IMG/VR virus record: IMGVR_UViG_3300042197_001567
Coordinates: 1 to 64,000 of that record
Reading direction: 5' to 3' (one strand)
Source: a virus
Length of the DNA: 64,000 bases
This document shows, one piece after another, positions 32,397-41,292 of the stretch. The position numbers and the translations under genes were made by a program. Below the pieces are notes generated by a model, which was not told the DNA's origin, ran no database searches, and saw only the letters and a list, made by a program, of their open reading frames with translations. Position 1 is the stretch's first letter, and each line of letters opens with the position of its first letter.

Positions 32397-33920
32397 TCAA
32401 TTAATTCGAATATTTTGATTAAGAACTGTTTTGTATGCGTTATTAAATGCGGTTTCAATCTGCGAAACTGTAACCGAGTTTAGTGGTTCTTGGATTGGAG
32501 CTTCGTTTATATTGTGGGTGTGACTTGTCAAAAAAGAAACAATAAGTCGAAGTAATTTTAAAAGTTCTTCACCTCTTACCATCGAATTGGTACTTTTTAA
32601 TATTTCATCTGTAAATTTTTCTTGTGGAATACCATAGAGTGTATTACTTAAATTAATTGGGTTGGTTCCTGGAATGACTGATCGATGAGACAACAAATAA
32701 AGAAAATCACCACCTACAGATGCGTAAGTTACTGGTGATTCTTTATATTCTGATTTTTCGATTTCATCTTCAATTGTTGTTGTTTGAGGCCCAACGGTAT
32801 TTTTAGACCAGATCACTGCAAATCCAACTTCATTGCTTACTTCAAATAGTTTAACATTGTTGTAAATTGCCGATATAAAGTTAGATTCAATCGGGTCATT
32901 TCCAATCATTTTATCGTAAGTTAATAATGAAGGTGCAAAAACAAAAGGAAATTGATCGTTCAAAAATCCATTATTTGGGTATTCGTTATAACCATTTATA
33001 TTTATTTTTCCTTTGTTGTAACCTTTTATATATTGGTTGATAAATTGACTAGCTTGACTTATAGTTAAACCACTAAATTCCATTTTGGAATTTGGTACCG
33101 GTAAACATTGTGCGTACGATAAAAGAGAAATTTCAAACGTAGATACAGTTGTTCCGTTTCCTTGTAGTATTGGTATGATTGTGTTTACCTCAACACTTCC
33201 GTTTACGGTTTGACTATTAATGTCGATTGTATCTATTGACCATTTAATAAAGTTCTTTAACTGTAAATCGTTATACTCTTCACTTGTTATTGTTTCTGTT
33301 CCGGTACTTACTTTTTCTAAATCATAAAAAGATAACTGAACAAATGACCTATTATCATTAAGTTTAATCTGTGGAGAATCCGGTCTTTCATTGTTAACAG
33401 AATTTGTGTATTTACCAGATCTTAATATTATGTCTTGGGTTTTTAATAATAGATCTGTATTTCCTCTTCCTAAAATTGCATTATCTCCAGGTAATGGATA
33501 TATTCCTGTAATTTCTTTTTGTATTTCTCCGGTTTCGGGATCTCTAATATTATCCGCCTGTTTTATATAGTCCCCGTTTGCAAGCATCGCTTGAGAACTA
33601 TTAAATGACTCATAGTAATTATTCCACGGTCTTGTTATAGGTCCTTGAATATAAAACTTATTCCAGTCTTTGGTTTCGTCTCTTGTCGAATATATAACTC
33701 CGACATATTCACCAACTTTTGGTACTTGACTTATGTAATAAGGTAAAAGTGGTAAGCAAACAAAAGGATCTAATTTTGTCCATTCTTGTTTTTTTTCTGG
33801 TTGATTTTGAATCTCATTTTCGATTTTTGGTAATACTCTAATTCTACCTAACATCAAAGGATCATTAACATCTAAAACAAGACCAGGGACTATTATTCTT
33901 TTATCATAAATTGCTGACAC
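32397..33920 (-). CDS. Baseplate spike/hub protein with gp5-type OB-fold
   Basis: A 507-residue protein. Residues 1-115 match the OB-fold of T4 gp5/VgrG-like spike proteins: 'IVPGLVLDVNDPLMLGRIRVLPKIEN', 'WVCLPLLP'-type strand and 'VPKVGEYVGVIYSTRD'. The middle contains 'LPGDNAILGRGNTDLLLKTQDIILRSGKY', typical of the following beta-prism start. There is no visible lysozyme domain. The C-terminal helix 'VSFLTSHTHNINEAP' contains the His-rich turn often seen in these proteins. It should form the central membrane-piercing spike. The start overlaps the upstream 74-residue gene by 17 nt. Confidence 0.78.
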   Translation of the reverse strand: MSAIYDKRIIVPGLVLDVNDPLMLGRIRVLPKIENEIQNQPEKKQEWTKLDPFVCLPLLPYYISQVPKVGEYVGVIYSTRDETKDWNKFYIQGPITRPWNNYYESFNSSQAMLANGDYIKQADNIRDPETGEIQKEITGIYPLPGDNAILGRGNTDLLLKTQDIILRSGKYTNSVNNERPDSPQIKLNDNRSFVQLSFYDLEKVSTGTETITSEEYNDLQLKNFIKWSIDTIDINSQTVNGSVEVNTIIPILQGNGTTVSTFEISLLSYAQCLPVPNSKMEFSGLTISQASQFINQYIKGYNKGKININGYNEYPNNGFLNDQFPFVFAPSLLTYDKMIGNDPIESNFISAIYNNVKLFEVSNEVGFAVIWSKNTVGPQTTTIEDEIEKSEYKESPVTYASVGGDFLYLLSHRSVIPGTNPINLSNTLYGIPQEKFTDEILKSTNSMVRGEELLKLLRLIVSFLTSHTHNINEAPIQEPLNSVTVSQIETAFNNAYKTVLNQNIRIN

Positions 33921-34128
33921 CGTTTCGTTTTTTGTATTCTTTTAATAATGAATTATAAGTAATTTCTAATTTATCTAAATGGTCCGTCATTTTGATTAAT
34001 TGTTCTTTTGTGTGATCAAAATCCGCTTTGACAAAATTCATTGCAAGTTCCAAATCTTTGTTTGGCCTTTCTCTTCTTTCCGAAATTATTTTTAAGACCT
34101 CATCTGATGTAATTTTTTGTCTATTCAT
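33904..34128 (-). CDS. Small coiled-coil protein
   Basis: A 74-residue helical protein ('DLELAMNFVKADFDHTKEQLIKMTDHLDKLEITYNSLLKEYKKR' forms one long heptad-like coil). It is embedded between two baseplate genes with overlap on one side and a 3-nt gap on the other, so it is translationally coupled. A baseplate assembly chaperone or small wedge component is plausible. No family is recognised. Confidence 0.65.
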   Translation of the reverse strand: MNRQKITSDEVLKIISERRERPNKDLELAMNFVKADFDHTKEQLIKMTDHLDKLEITYNSLLKEYKKRNGVSNL

Positions 34129-34131
34129 TAT

Positions 34132-36138
34132 TTATAATTTTTTACCATAACATAAACCAGGAGCTGTCATACCAATTGGTGTGACAGTAAACCCTAAACA
34201 AGCAATTTCCGTTTTTCCGTTTTCGGCCTCCTCTTTATCGATACCATCAACAATTGCCTTAACTGCTGCCATAAATTTATTTGGAGAACCATCTGCCATT
34301 GGACCTGTCGGTATTCCAACGCTTTCGAACTCACCCACAATGCCAGAATATGCTCTAGAAGATGAAAACCCATCCATAAATTTGGAGGCCGCTAATAAAG
34401 GTAAAGGTATGTCATTTCCACCACCTCCAAAAATTTTTGTAGTTAGTTTCAATAATCTTTGCAATTCATCAATTACACTTTTACATTCTCTAATATCAAC
34501 CACTAAATCATAAAGTGTTGTTATTATTTCTGTAAGAGCTAAAATTATTTTGACCCTTTTATTATTTTTTTCATTTTTAATATCCGCAATTACATCTTTA
34601 ATTAATTTTTTGATATCTTGTACGACTGAATCAAAAATTATTTTTACAAAAATACCACCTATTTTAGATACCACTTGAACAAAAAAGTTTTTAAACTTTT
34701 GTGAAAACTCTGTATAACTTTTTATTGTGTCTAAACTATTATTACCCAAAGATTTTAGAACAATTGCAAATGGTAATAAAGTTTTTGGGGATATAAGAGC
34801 ATTAATAACCGCCTTTGGTAATTCTTTGATAAATTCTAAATCTAAATTTATTTGTATTGGTAACCAGTCTGGATTTTCAGTAATTGATGTTGTGAAATCA
34901 ACCGCATCGTCAATATTGTTATTATTATTTGATCCTGGCACAAAATTCAAATTACCAACTGCAGATATTGCCGCAGATGAATTAACAGGTAATTTGATGT
35001 TATCACATGTTGCAAACACAGCAACTCTATTTTGAATATTAGTCAGAGTTTCATCTATAAAATTCAAATCTATTTCTGAAAATTCAAAAAAAGAATCGTC
35101 CAAATTATCTAACTCTGATAGTTTTGCTGACCCAGATACGTCTATTTCTTTATTAGGATCAAAACATAATCCTAATATTCTTTGAATTATTAGTAATATT
35201 TTTTGATATTCGATGATATCATTTTGACCATCAGATTTTTCAATTGATAAAGCTCCGACCAATTGATTTATTAAATTTGCAAATATATTTTTGAAATCTA
35301 AAACTTCTATAGTTTTATAATAATCTTTTAAAAATTGTTTGACTACATTTCCAGTCACTCTATTTGCCAAATTAATTTTTAAAAAATTACCATTATTACC
35401 AAGATTATCAATATCAACATATGTCATATTGAATAAATCTTGAGTTGATTGACCTTTATATTGAGATCCGTATTGGACTGAAAATGGTTGGTTTATGTTT
35501 TGTATTCTGTTGTAAATTTCCTTGTTCATAGGAAATGGATTAGATGGATACGATAAGTTTTTTTGTTCATATATAATTTTACCAACATCACTAGTCGGGT
35601 CTTGCTTCAACATCCCTAAAAAATCTATTGACTGTAATTTTATGTATAAATCTTGGTTTGGGGTAAATGTTTGATTTTCCGAACATCCCGCGGCTTTTAA
35701 AATTTCATTCTCTAATAATTTTAATATTTCCGGTTTTAAACCCTCAATTCCAATTATAAATTTTCTTATTATGTATTTTTTTACGTCTCTATCTTCAGAA
35801 TGTTTTTTTTCAAAGTCATATAGTTTTTTTTCTAAATTAGTAGATAAACTATCTATTGTGGATTTAACTAAATCATCCGAAGACTCGAGTTTTAAATTCA
35901 AAAGTTCATCGAGTTGTGTTTTGAATTTTTCTTTTGACTTATTAAATTTCTTTTTTTTGGCTTTATATTTTTCACTATATTTTTCGTATCTTTTTGTTAA
36001 CTGCTCTTTCTTTTTTTCAAATGAATCACCATGTTTTTTTTTAAGTTTTTTGTAATCCGCTTGCAGTTGTTTAAATCTTTTGGTGTTTTTTATTTTTTTA
36101 CCGATTTCATCATAACCGTCTTCGATATCAATTGCCAT
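34132..36138 (-). CDS. Large baseplate/tail structural protein
   Basis: A 668-residue protein. The first 120 residues are a Lys/Glu coiled coil ('KKKHGDSFEKKKEQLTKRYEKYSEKYK'). The rest is mixed, with amphipathic helices at about 430-560 ('VQDIKKLIKDVIADIKNEKN') and a Gly-rich C-terminus with 'GFTVTPIGMTAPGLCYGKKL'. Size and position next to the gp5-like spike suggest a hub or tape-associated protein, but I cannot match it to a specific T4 product. Confidence 0.6.
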   Translation of the reverse strand: MAIDIEDGYDEIGKKIKNTKRFKQLQADYKKLKKKHGDSFEKKKEQLTKRYEKYSEKYKAKKKKFNKSKEKFKTQLDELLNLKLESSDDLVKSTIDSLSTNLEKKLYDFEKKHSEDRDVKKYIIRKFIIGIEGLKPEILKLLENEILKAAGCSENQTFTPNQDLYIKLQSIDFLGMLKQDPTSDVGKIIYEQKNLSYPSNPFPMNKEIYNRIQNINQPFSVQYGSQYKGQSTQDLFNMTYVDIDNLGNNGNFLKINLANRVTGNVVKQFLKDYYKTIEVLDFKNIFANLINQLVGALSIEKSDGQNDIIEYQKILLIIQRILGLCFDPNKEIDVSGSAKLSELDNLDDSFFEFSEIDLNFIDETLTNIQNRVAVFATCDNIKLPVNSSAAISAVGNLNFVPGSNNNNNIDDAVDFTTSITENPDWLPIQINLDLEFIKELPKAVINALISPKTLLPFAIVLKSLGNNSLDTIKSYTEFSQKFKNFFVQVVSKIGGIFVKIIFDSVVQDIKKLIKDVIADIKNEKNNKRVKIILALTEIITTLYDLVVDIRECKSVIDELQRLLKLTTKIFGGGGNDIPLPLLAASKFMDGFSSSRAYSGIVGEFESVGIPTGPMADGSPNKFMAAVKAIVDGIDKEEAENGKTEIACLGFTVTPIGMTAPGLCYGKKL

Positions 36139-36140
36139 AA

Positions 36141-36509
36141 CTATTTTTTGAATTTATATTGATTATCTGACGCATCTTTATCTATTAATGATTTCATAAC
36201 GTCATCGTCCAAATCTAAATCAGATAGGGTAAAATCATCTTCCTTTTCGTTTGATTTTTGCCATATTTGGGCTTGGAGTTTTGAAAGAGATAATTTTTTT
36301 TCAACACAGTCATTAATAATTTTTTGTTGTTTTTCAATTACAGGACCAATAAGAGTCATATCTTCAGGTTCTTTCATCATTGTCAACATTTTATTTTGAA
36401 TTCTAATTGCAGTACTTCTTTGTTCTACAAGTTCATTATAGATTTCCTGCATCAATGATACCATTGAATCTTTAGATAAATTAATTTCTTTTTTTTGTGG
36501 TCTTGGCAT
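36141..36509 (-). CDS. Small acidic helical protein of the baseplate operon
   Basis: A 122-residue protein starting MPRPQKKEINLSKDSM. This ATG is preferred because the promoter octamer lies 3 nt upstream, and a longer frame would need a TTG start. It is helical in the middle ('STAIRIQNKMLTMMKEPEDM') and acidic at the end (TLSDLDLDDDVMKSLIDKDA). It has a 2-nt gap to the 668-residue gene. The function is unknown, and a small tail assembly factor is possible. Confidence 0.6.
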   Translation of the reverse strand: MPRPQKKEINLSKDSMVSLMQEIYNELVEQRSTAIRIQNKMLTMMKEPEDMTLIGPVIEKQQKIINDCVEKKLSLSKLQAQIWQKSNEKEDDFTLSDLDLDDDVMKSLIDKDASDNQYKFKK

Positions 36510-36512
36510 ATC

Positions 36513-36520
36513 TATAAATA
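36513..36520 (-). promoter_or_regulatory. Phage promoter octamer TATTTATA, short-spacer class
   Basis: Minus-strand TATTTATA lies 3 nt before the ATG at 36509, directly downstream of the sigma-factor stop codon. Confidence 0.5.
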
Positions 36521-37270
36521 TCAATCTTTAAAAATTTCCTGTATCAAGTCTACGTATATTTTTTTATATCGTTTCATACAAATTCTAATTTCTTTTGTTG
36601 TTAAGTTTGTCATTTCACGTAATTCAAAAAGAATAACATTTTTATTGAACTTATTATTGTTTGATTCTGGTAATAAATTTTTATAATTATCAAATAAATC
36701 TGAAATTGCTCTACCAAGTTTTTTTTCTTCTTCTGTTATTTTTTTATCGTTCATATTATCATAAAGTTTTTTTTTAAACTTTTTAATAATTTCTTCAGTC
36801 GATATTTCCTCTTCATCAATAAAATATATTAAATCCGGGTTGTTTTGAATATCAGAAGATATATCTTCGTATGAAACTTTTCTGTTCATTTCTTTCTGAT
36901 CTTTCATTATTTGACCCATCAAATAATTTTTACATATAGTTCCAAAATATGAATAAGCCTTTTTTTCTTTCGAAGGTTTGAACTTATCAATTTTGGTCAT
37001 CAAAAAAGAATGTGTATCATTATGAATCTCATTATAATTCATATCCTTCCTATACAATTTGTATCTTCTTATTATGGAAGATATCATTTTATCTAAAGGG
37101 TGCCTTAAAAATTCATTATATATTTTATTTTTATCTTCAAAAGAATCGGCGATTAAAAACTCTCTAACCGCCAATTCTTCTTTTTCCGCAAAATAATTTG
37201 TATTATTAGGCTTTCTACCTTTCCTTTTCTTTGTCTCACAATCTAAACAATTCTCATCTTTTTGTAACAT
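36521..37270 (-). CDS. gp55-like late sigma factor
   Basis: A 249-residue protein. After a short N-terminus with CLDCETKKRKGRKP, residues about 60-145 carry a sigma region 2-like pattern: 'LDKMISSIIRRYKL', 'DTHSFLMTKIDKFKPSKEKKAYSYFGTICKNYLMGQIMKDQKE'. This parallels T4 gp55 ('[31 protein letters not shown]') and ECF-type region 2. The C-terminal helices ('MTNLTTKEIRICMKRYKKIYVDLIQEIF') could be a region 4-like reader. It would direct host RNA polymerase to phage late promoters, probably the TATTTATA octamer found across this window. It overlaps the upstream GT2 gene by 1 nt. Confidence 0.75.
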   Translation of the reverse strand: MLQKDENCLDCETKKRKGRKPNNTNYFAEKEELAVREFLIADSFEDKNKIYNEFLRHPLDKMISSIIRRYKLYRKDMNYNEIHNDTHSFLMTKIDKFKPSKEKKAYSYFGTICKNYLMGQIMKDQKEMNRKVSYEDISSDIQNNPDLIYFIDEEEISTEEIIKKFKKKLYDNMNDKKITEEEKKLGRAISDLFDNYKNLLPESNNNKFNKNVILFELREMTNLTTKEIRICMKRYKKIYVDLIQEIFKD

Positions 37271-38076
37271 TAAACAGTTTCGGGTTCATATTTTATTTCT
37301 CTATCTTTTATGTAGAAATATTCTTTTTTTGCTGAATCAATCCAAAACTTTACCTCATCTTCAGACAAACGATCATCACCATTCTTATAGTTCCAAAAAA
37401 TCGAACCAGTTCGAAGATTCATATGTTTATATCCGATTTTTGGGATTGTCATAATTTTAGTTGAGTTTTGAGTAAGTCTCAAAAACAATTCATAACCAAA
37501 AGTTAATTTAATCGATGGTTTAAGCCCACCATTAATTAGAAAAGAATCTCTTTTTATAACCATTCCAGAAATTTGAAAATTTTGATAGGTCAAGAGAGTG
37601 TCATTGGATAAAATCCCAATATCTGAAGATATATTAGCTGCAAATGTTGCTTCGTTTGTAAATCCCACAAAAACACCTTTGTCATCAACATCAACAACTA
37701 CTGGTAAAAATGCATCATAATCTTGATATATACTCATATAATTTTTTACATTTTTAAACCAAATATTTGAGTACTCATCATCAAACTCTAAAATACTTAC
37801 CCATTCGGAAGTTGCTTTTTCGACTCCAAGATTTACCTGGCTTGAGAAATTGGGCGATCCTTCATGTTCATAAATTTTTACATTGATACCTTCGAAATTA
37901 AATGACTCAACATAATTTTTAAAATTATCTTCGCCAGAATGAACGATAACTAATTCATTTACTTGTTCACTTTGGTTTTTTACCGACAAAATACATTTTT
38001 CGAAAAATTCATCAAAATCTGAAGTGTTTCTTGTCTTAATTGGTAATATTACTGATATTGTGTTCATGTGTTCCAT
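37270..38076 (-). CDS. Glycosyltransferase family 2 (GT-A)
   Basis: A 268-residue GT-A enzyme: 'ISVILPIKTRNTSDFDEFFEKCILSVKNQ' (nucleotide-binding start), 'LVIVHSGED', 'QVNLGVEKATSEWVSILEFDDEYS' with an FDDE version of the DxD metal motif, and 'KLTFGYELFLRLT' where the catalytic acidic residue is expected. It is the last enzyme of the long glycosylation operon, with its start 1 nt from the next gene upstream. The sugar and acceptor are unknown; phage capsid or fibres are likely acceptors. Confidence 0.82.
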   Translation of the reverse strand: MEHMNTISVILPIKTRNTSDFDEFFEKCILSVKNQSEQVNELVIVHSGEDNFKNYVESFNFEGINVKIYEHEGSPNFSSQVNLGVEKATSEWVSILEFDDEYSNIWFKNVKNYMSIYQDYDAFLPVVVDVDDKGVFVGFTNEATFAANISSDIGILSNDTLLTYQNFQISGMVIKRDSFLINGGLKPSIKLTFGYELFLRLTQNSTKIMTIPKIGYKHMNLRTGSIFWNYKNGDDRLSEDEVKFWIDSAKKEYFYIKDREIKYEPETV

Positions 38077-38077
38077 A

Positions 38078-39139
38078 TTATTGTATAGTTTCTAATTTAT
38101 TTAATTGATCCTCAAATGAAGCGGATCTTTTGTCAAAGATTTCTGAAAAAACTTCAACAACATTTTTTTGAAATTTCTCATAGCTGCTATATTCAGATGA
38201 TGTTGTTTCCATACTAGAATACAACTCTGGATTAATATTATCTTCTAACCAGTTTTGTACAAAATCAGCAACAACATCAACAACAGAGTTTTTATTAACT
38301 AACCATAATCCGTTGTCTTCGTTTAACCAGTTTGGTTGTACATAAGGTAAAACACCAATTACCGGGATACCCATTTTCATAGACTCCAACGGAAATGTAC
38401 CAAAACTACTTGTTGGGTCTATCCAGATAGAAACAAAACTATCTTTCATTGCCTCACTGAATTGTTTTTCGGTTAACCCTCTCAAATCTCTGAAAGTAAT
38501 CCACCGATATTGTGGAAACCTTGCGTAAAATTCTTTAATTATATTGGCAGTATCACGTTGATCCCTAGTGTGCATTGAGATTATTGTTTTTGCAGGAGTT
38601 TCACTTTTCTGAAAACATTCTGATATAACAGGATTGATAATATCAAAAGATACTTTTCTCATAATTTTTTCAATGTGTGATTTTTGACTTTCGGATGTTG
38701 TAATACATTTGAAAAAACCTAACTGTGACCAGGTTTGTCCAGGTTGTAATGTTTCGAACATGTGATCATATGCTTGAGTTAAAACAATTTTTCCACACGG
38801 AAGATTTTTTACTTGTTCCATAATATATCCAAATATTTCAGGAACAATAAGTAAATCATCTGGAGATATTTCAAGATTACCTTCATCTATTGATTTGTGA
38901 GGTAAAGTGTCCATATAATAAGACCCTAACCATTCACCAACACCAATATATTCTTTTGTTTCATGTAGGATAATTGGATTATATCCATTTTCTTTTAATG
39001 TTAGAGCCATTTGATATGTGTGTCTAACAGATGCTCTAGCATTTCCTTTTGTGTCTTGGACTACAAAGTAAATTCTAGATCTTTTGTCTTTCATATTAGA
39101 AATTGATTTTTCTAACTTCTTGATTTGTTCTGTATTCAT
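38078..39139 (-). CDS. Glycosyltransferase, GT4-like (GT-B)
   Basis: A 353-residue protein with a GT-B pattern: 'RIYFVVQDTKGNARASVRHTYQMALTLKENGYNPIIL' at the N-terminal Rossmann domain and 'FVSIWIDPTSSFGTFPLESMKMGIPVIG' in the C-terminal domain, the GT4 E-x7-E-type nucleotide-sugar site in degenerate form. It lies between a GT2 gene and a small hypothetical gene within the same minus-strand operon. The donor sugar is not predictable. Confidence 0.78.
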   Translation of the reverse strand: MNTEQIKKLEKSISNMKDKRSRIYFVVQDTKGNARASVRHTYQMALTLKENGYNPIILHETKEYIGVGEWLGSYYMDTLPHKSIDEGNLEISPDDLLIVPEIFGYIMEQVKNLPCGKIVLTQAYDHMFETLQPGQTWSQLGFFKCITTSESQKSHIEKIMRKVSFDIINPVISECFQKSETPAKTIISMHTRDQRDTANIIKEFYARFPQYRWITFRDLRGLTEKQFSEAMKDSFVSIWIDPTSSFGTFPLESMKMGIPVIGVLPYVQPNWLNEDNGLWLVNKNSVVDVVADFVQNWLEDNINPELYSSMETTSSEYSSYEKFQKNVVEVFSEIFDKRSASFEDQLNKLETIQ

Positions 39140-39147
39140 ATTTTATA

Positions 39148-39447
39148 TTATAATTTGTTTATTATTTCTTTCATTAAAAGTGAATTAAATGCAATCTTAA
39201 ATGGGATTGTTAATTCGCTGTTATTTGGTCCTAACTTTTCATCAACATCGTGTGATTCTGTCAATACAGTTTCTAAAAGGTTTTTTATTAATTCATATTT
39301 AACTAAATGAATTTGTGCTTCTTCTTTAGGTTCTGTATTTTCCATTTCTACATCCTCGATTTCTGACTCAATCGGAACTTTAATTTGTACGTATTCATCA
39401 ATTCTATCGATGTCAACATAGTAAGTTTCATTAAATATTTTAAACAT
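39148..39447 (-). CDS. Hypothetical protein
   Basis: A 99-residue acidic protein (EIEDVEMENTEPKEEAQIHL) with a beta start (FNETYYVDIDRIDEYVQIKV) and a helical end. Its ATG overlaps the 3' end of the HAD-like gene by 8 nt. No family is recognised. Confidence 0.6.
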   Translation of the reverse strand: MFKIFNETYYVDIDRIDEYVQIKVPIESEIEDVEMENTEPKEEAQIHLVKYELIKNLLETVLTESHDVDEKLGPNNSELTIPFKIAFNSLLMKEIINKL

Positions 39448-40105
39448 AACTTTTTGATATTTTTTCTAATGATAATTTAAATTCTGATAAAGTGGATATT
39501 TTATGATCACATTGAACATCTTTATTATATGCAGTTTCAAATTTAATTACGGTTTTATTGTTCGGGACGTTGTTTAGTAAAGAAGGATTGGCCGTTAGCA
39601 ATACATCAACTTCATCCCACATTTGATTTTTAGTTATTTCACTATAGAATAAAATTTTTTCAATCAAACAACCAAACTTACTTAAGAAAAATAAAGATGC
39701 CGGTTTTGATTTACCAATCTCGTCTGACACTATAAGTAAATTATATTCATCTCGTAAGTCATAATAAATTTCATTTAGTAAATTAAATGTATTCATTTCT
39801 GTTGATGGTGCATGTCCGAATAATTCCATAGTATATTCTTCATACATAAAACTATATAATTCATCTTTGTCTTGAAACTTGTAATGATTCATAAGATCTA
39901 AAGAATTGACATCACTAATAATACCATATTCGAATGAATTTGTGTTATAAGTTTCCTCTGTGTTCCCAGAATAATCCATATTGTACGTTCTACCTAAAAA
40001 CATTTCGTGATCAACGTCGACCAAATGTTTTTCGTAAAGTTGTTTAAATTTTTCTAAAGTGTCTCTTAACACACCATTAATTTCAATCCCTATTCTCATC
40101 GTCAT
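39440..40105 (-). CDS. HAD-fold protein with degenerate catalytic motif
   Basis: A 221-residue protein that aligns in layout with phage and bacterial 5'(3')-deoxynucleotidase-like HAD proteins: motif I at 'RIGIEINGVLRDTLEKF', a cap of helices, 'NLLIVSDEIGKSKPASLFFLSKFG' around motifs II/III, and 'DVLLTANPSLLNN' at motif IV. The usual D-x-D-G of motif I is E-x-N-G here, so both catalytic Asp are gone and phosphatase activity is unlikely. A binding or structural role is inferred. Two Met codons (40105 and 40099) are both possible starts, and it overlaps the phoH end. Confidence 0.65.
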   Translation of the reverse strand: MTMRIGIEINGVLRDTLEKFKQLYEKHLVDVDHEMFLGRTYNMDYSGNTEETYNTNSFEYGIISDVNSLDLMNHYKFQDKDELYSFMYEEYTMELFGHAPSTEMNTFNLLNEIYYDLRDEYNLLIVSDEIGKSKPASLFFLSKFGCLIEKILFYSEITKNQMWDEVDVLLTANPSLLNNVPNNKTVIKFETAYNKDVQCDHKISTLSEFKLSLEKISKSYV

Positions 40106-40820
40106 ATTTTTTTAGTATTTTACCGATTAATGGATTTCTAACATTTTTGGCGTTTCCAAAATCATATATCCCAACGTCATCAACATTTTTAAATCTTTGA
40201 ATTGCGTCGTACAATCCGGATTGTTTTTTGTCTTTATATCTATCGGTTTGCTCAAGATCACCAGAAATAAAAAACTTACTGTTGAACCCAATTCTGGTTA
40301 ATAATAGTTTCATCTGATTTGGTGTTGAGTTTTGTGATTCTTCAAATATCAAAATAGAATTGTCGATATTCATACCTCTCATGTATGCTAAAGCAAACAC
40401 CTCAATAATTTCAGCGTCTTTTAATTTTTCTCTTGCTTCTTTTCCGATAATTTTATTTAACAAATAATATGATGGAAAAATATACGGGTCTAATTTTTCT
40501 TCTAAATTTCCAGGGAGAGACCCAAGTTTTTCTTCCGCCTCAACTGCTGGTCTAACAATGATAATTTTTTCATAAGAATTTTCGGGATCCATAAGTAAAT
40601 CAACAGCCGCTTTCATTGCAATATAGGATTTACCAACACCGGCAGGTCCTGAAGCTATTGTAATTTGATTTGACTTTAATATCTTATAATATTCTTCTTG
40701 TTCTTCAGATAAAAATTTATTTCTTTGTTTTCTTTTAATTATAGTGTTAATGAAATCTTTTTTAGAAAGAAGAGGTGTTGGTTCTTCTTTCACTGGGGTT
40801 TGTTTTTTTCTTGTTGTCAT
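40083..40820 (-). CDS. phoH: PhoH-like ATPase
   Basis: A 245-residue P-loop ATPase of the PhoH family, common in T4-like phages. Walker A GPAGVGKS (58-65), 'IIIVRPAVEAEEKLGSLPGNLEEKLDPYI' (family hallmark), Walker B ILIFEESQN near 158-165, 'LTRIGFNSKFFISGDLEQTD' and a final 'DVGIYDFGNAKNVRNPLIGKIL'. It is related to the N-terminal part of SF1 helicases. The cellular role in infection is unsettled. It overlaps the HAD-like gene and touches the cytidylyltransferase gene. Confidence 0.93.
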   Translation of the reverse strand: MTTRKKQTPVKEEPTPLLSKKDFINTIIKRKQRNKFLSEEQEEYYKILKSNQITIASGPAGVGKSYIAMKAAVDLLMDPENSYEKIIIVRPAVEAEEKLGSLPGNLEEKLDPYIFPSYYLLNKIIGKEAREKLKDAEIIEVFALAYMRGMNIDNSILIFEESQNSTPNQMKLLLTRIGFNSKFFISGDLEQTDRYKDKKQSGLYDAIQRFKNVDDVGIYDFGNAKNVRNPLIGKILKKYDDENRD

Positions 40821-41266
40821 TAAGTTGCAAATCTTTTTTTAGATTCCTGTTTATAGATTTCTTGTCTTAAAGATGATGTTGAAAAATGATGGTCTCTTCT
40901 ATTATAAATGACTTTAATTCCTCTTTTTTGACATATATCTTTTGCCGTAAAATCTTGGTTCTTATAGTCCTCACCTATGATTCTAACATCTAGATCCAGT
41001 GCGGAAAATAATGTCTCTAACTCTTCTTCAGTTGAATATGGTATAATTTTGTCAACATAATTAACCGCATCGAGTTGTATATATCTCTCAACTAAAGATT
41101 GTATTGGTTTATTTTTTTCGGGTCTGTCTATTGTTGGGTCAACTTGTAATGCACAAATTAAAAAATCACAATATTTTTTACATTCCTCTAACATTATAAT
41201 ATGTCCAGTATGTAATAAGTCAAATGTACTACAAGTAATACCAATTATTTTATTTTCTATTTTCAT
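40820..41266 (-). CDS. Cytidylyltransferase-like nucleotidyltransferase
   Basis: A 148-residue HIGH-superfamily enzyme of the glycerol-3-phosphate cytidylyltransferase (TagD) / RfaE type: 'ITCSTFDLLHTGHIIMLEECKK' holds the HxGH motif, followed by 'ERYIQLDAVNYVDKIIPY', 'DLDVRIIGEDYKN' and 'HHFSTSSLRQEI' (the S-T/S-S-x-x-R loop). It makes a CDP- or NDP-activated precursor, probably a sugar or polyol phosphate for the glycosyltransferases of this operon. Confidence 0.85.
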   Translation of the reverse strand: MKIENKIIGITCSTFDLLHTGHIIMLEECKKYCDFLICALQVDPTIDRPEKNKPIQSLVERYIQLDAVNYVDKIIPYSTEEELETLFSALDLDVRIIGEDYKNQDFTAKDICQKRGIKVIYNRRDHHFSTSSLRQEIYKQESKKRFAT

Positions 41267-41292
41267 AATATTAATCTATCACAAAAATAAAT

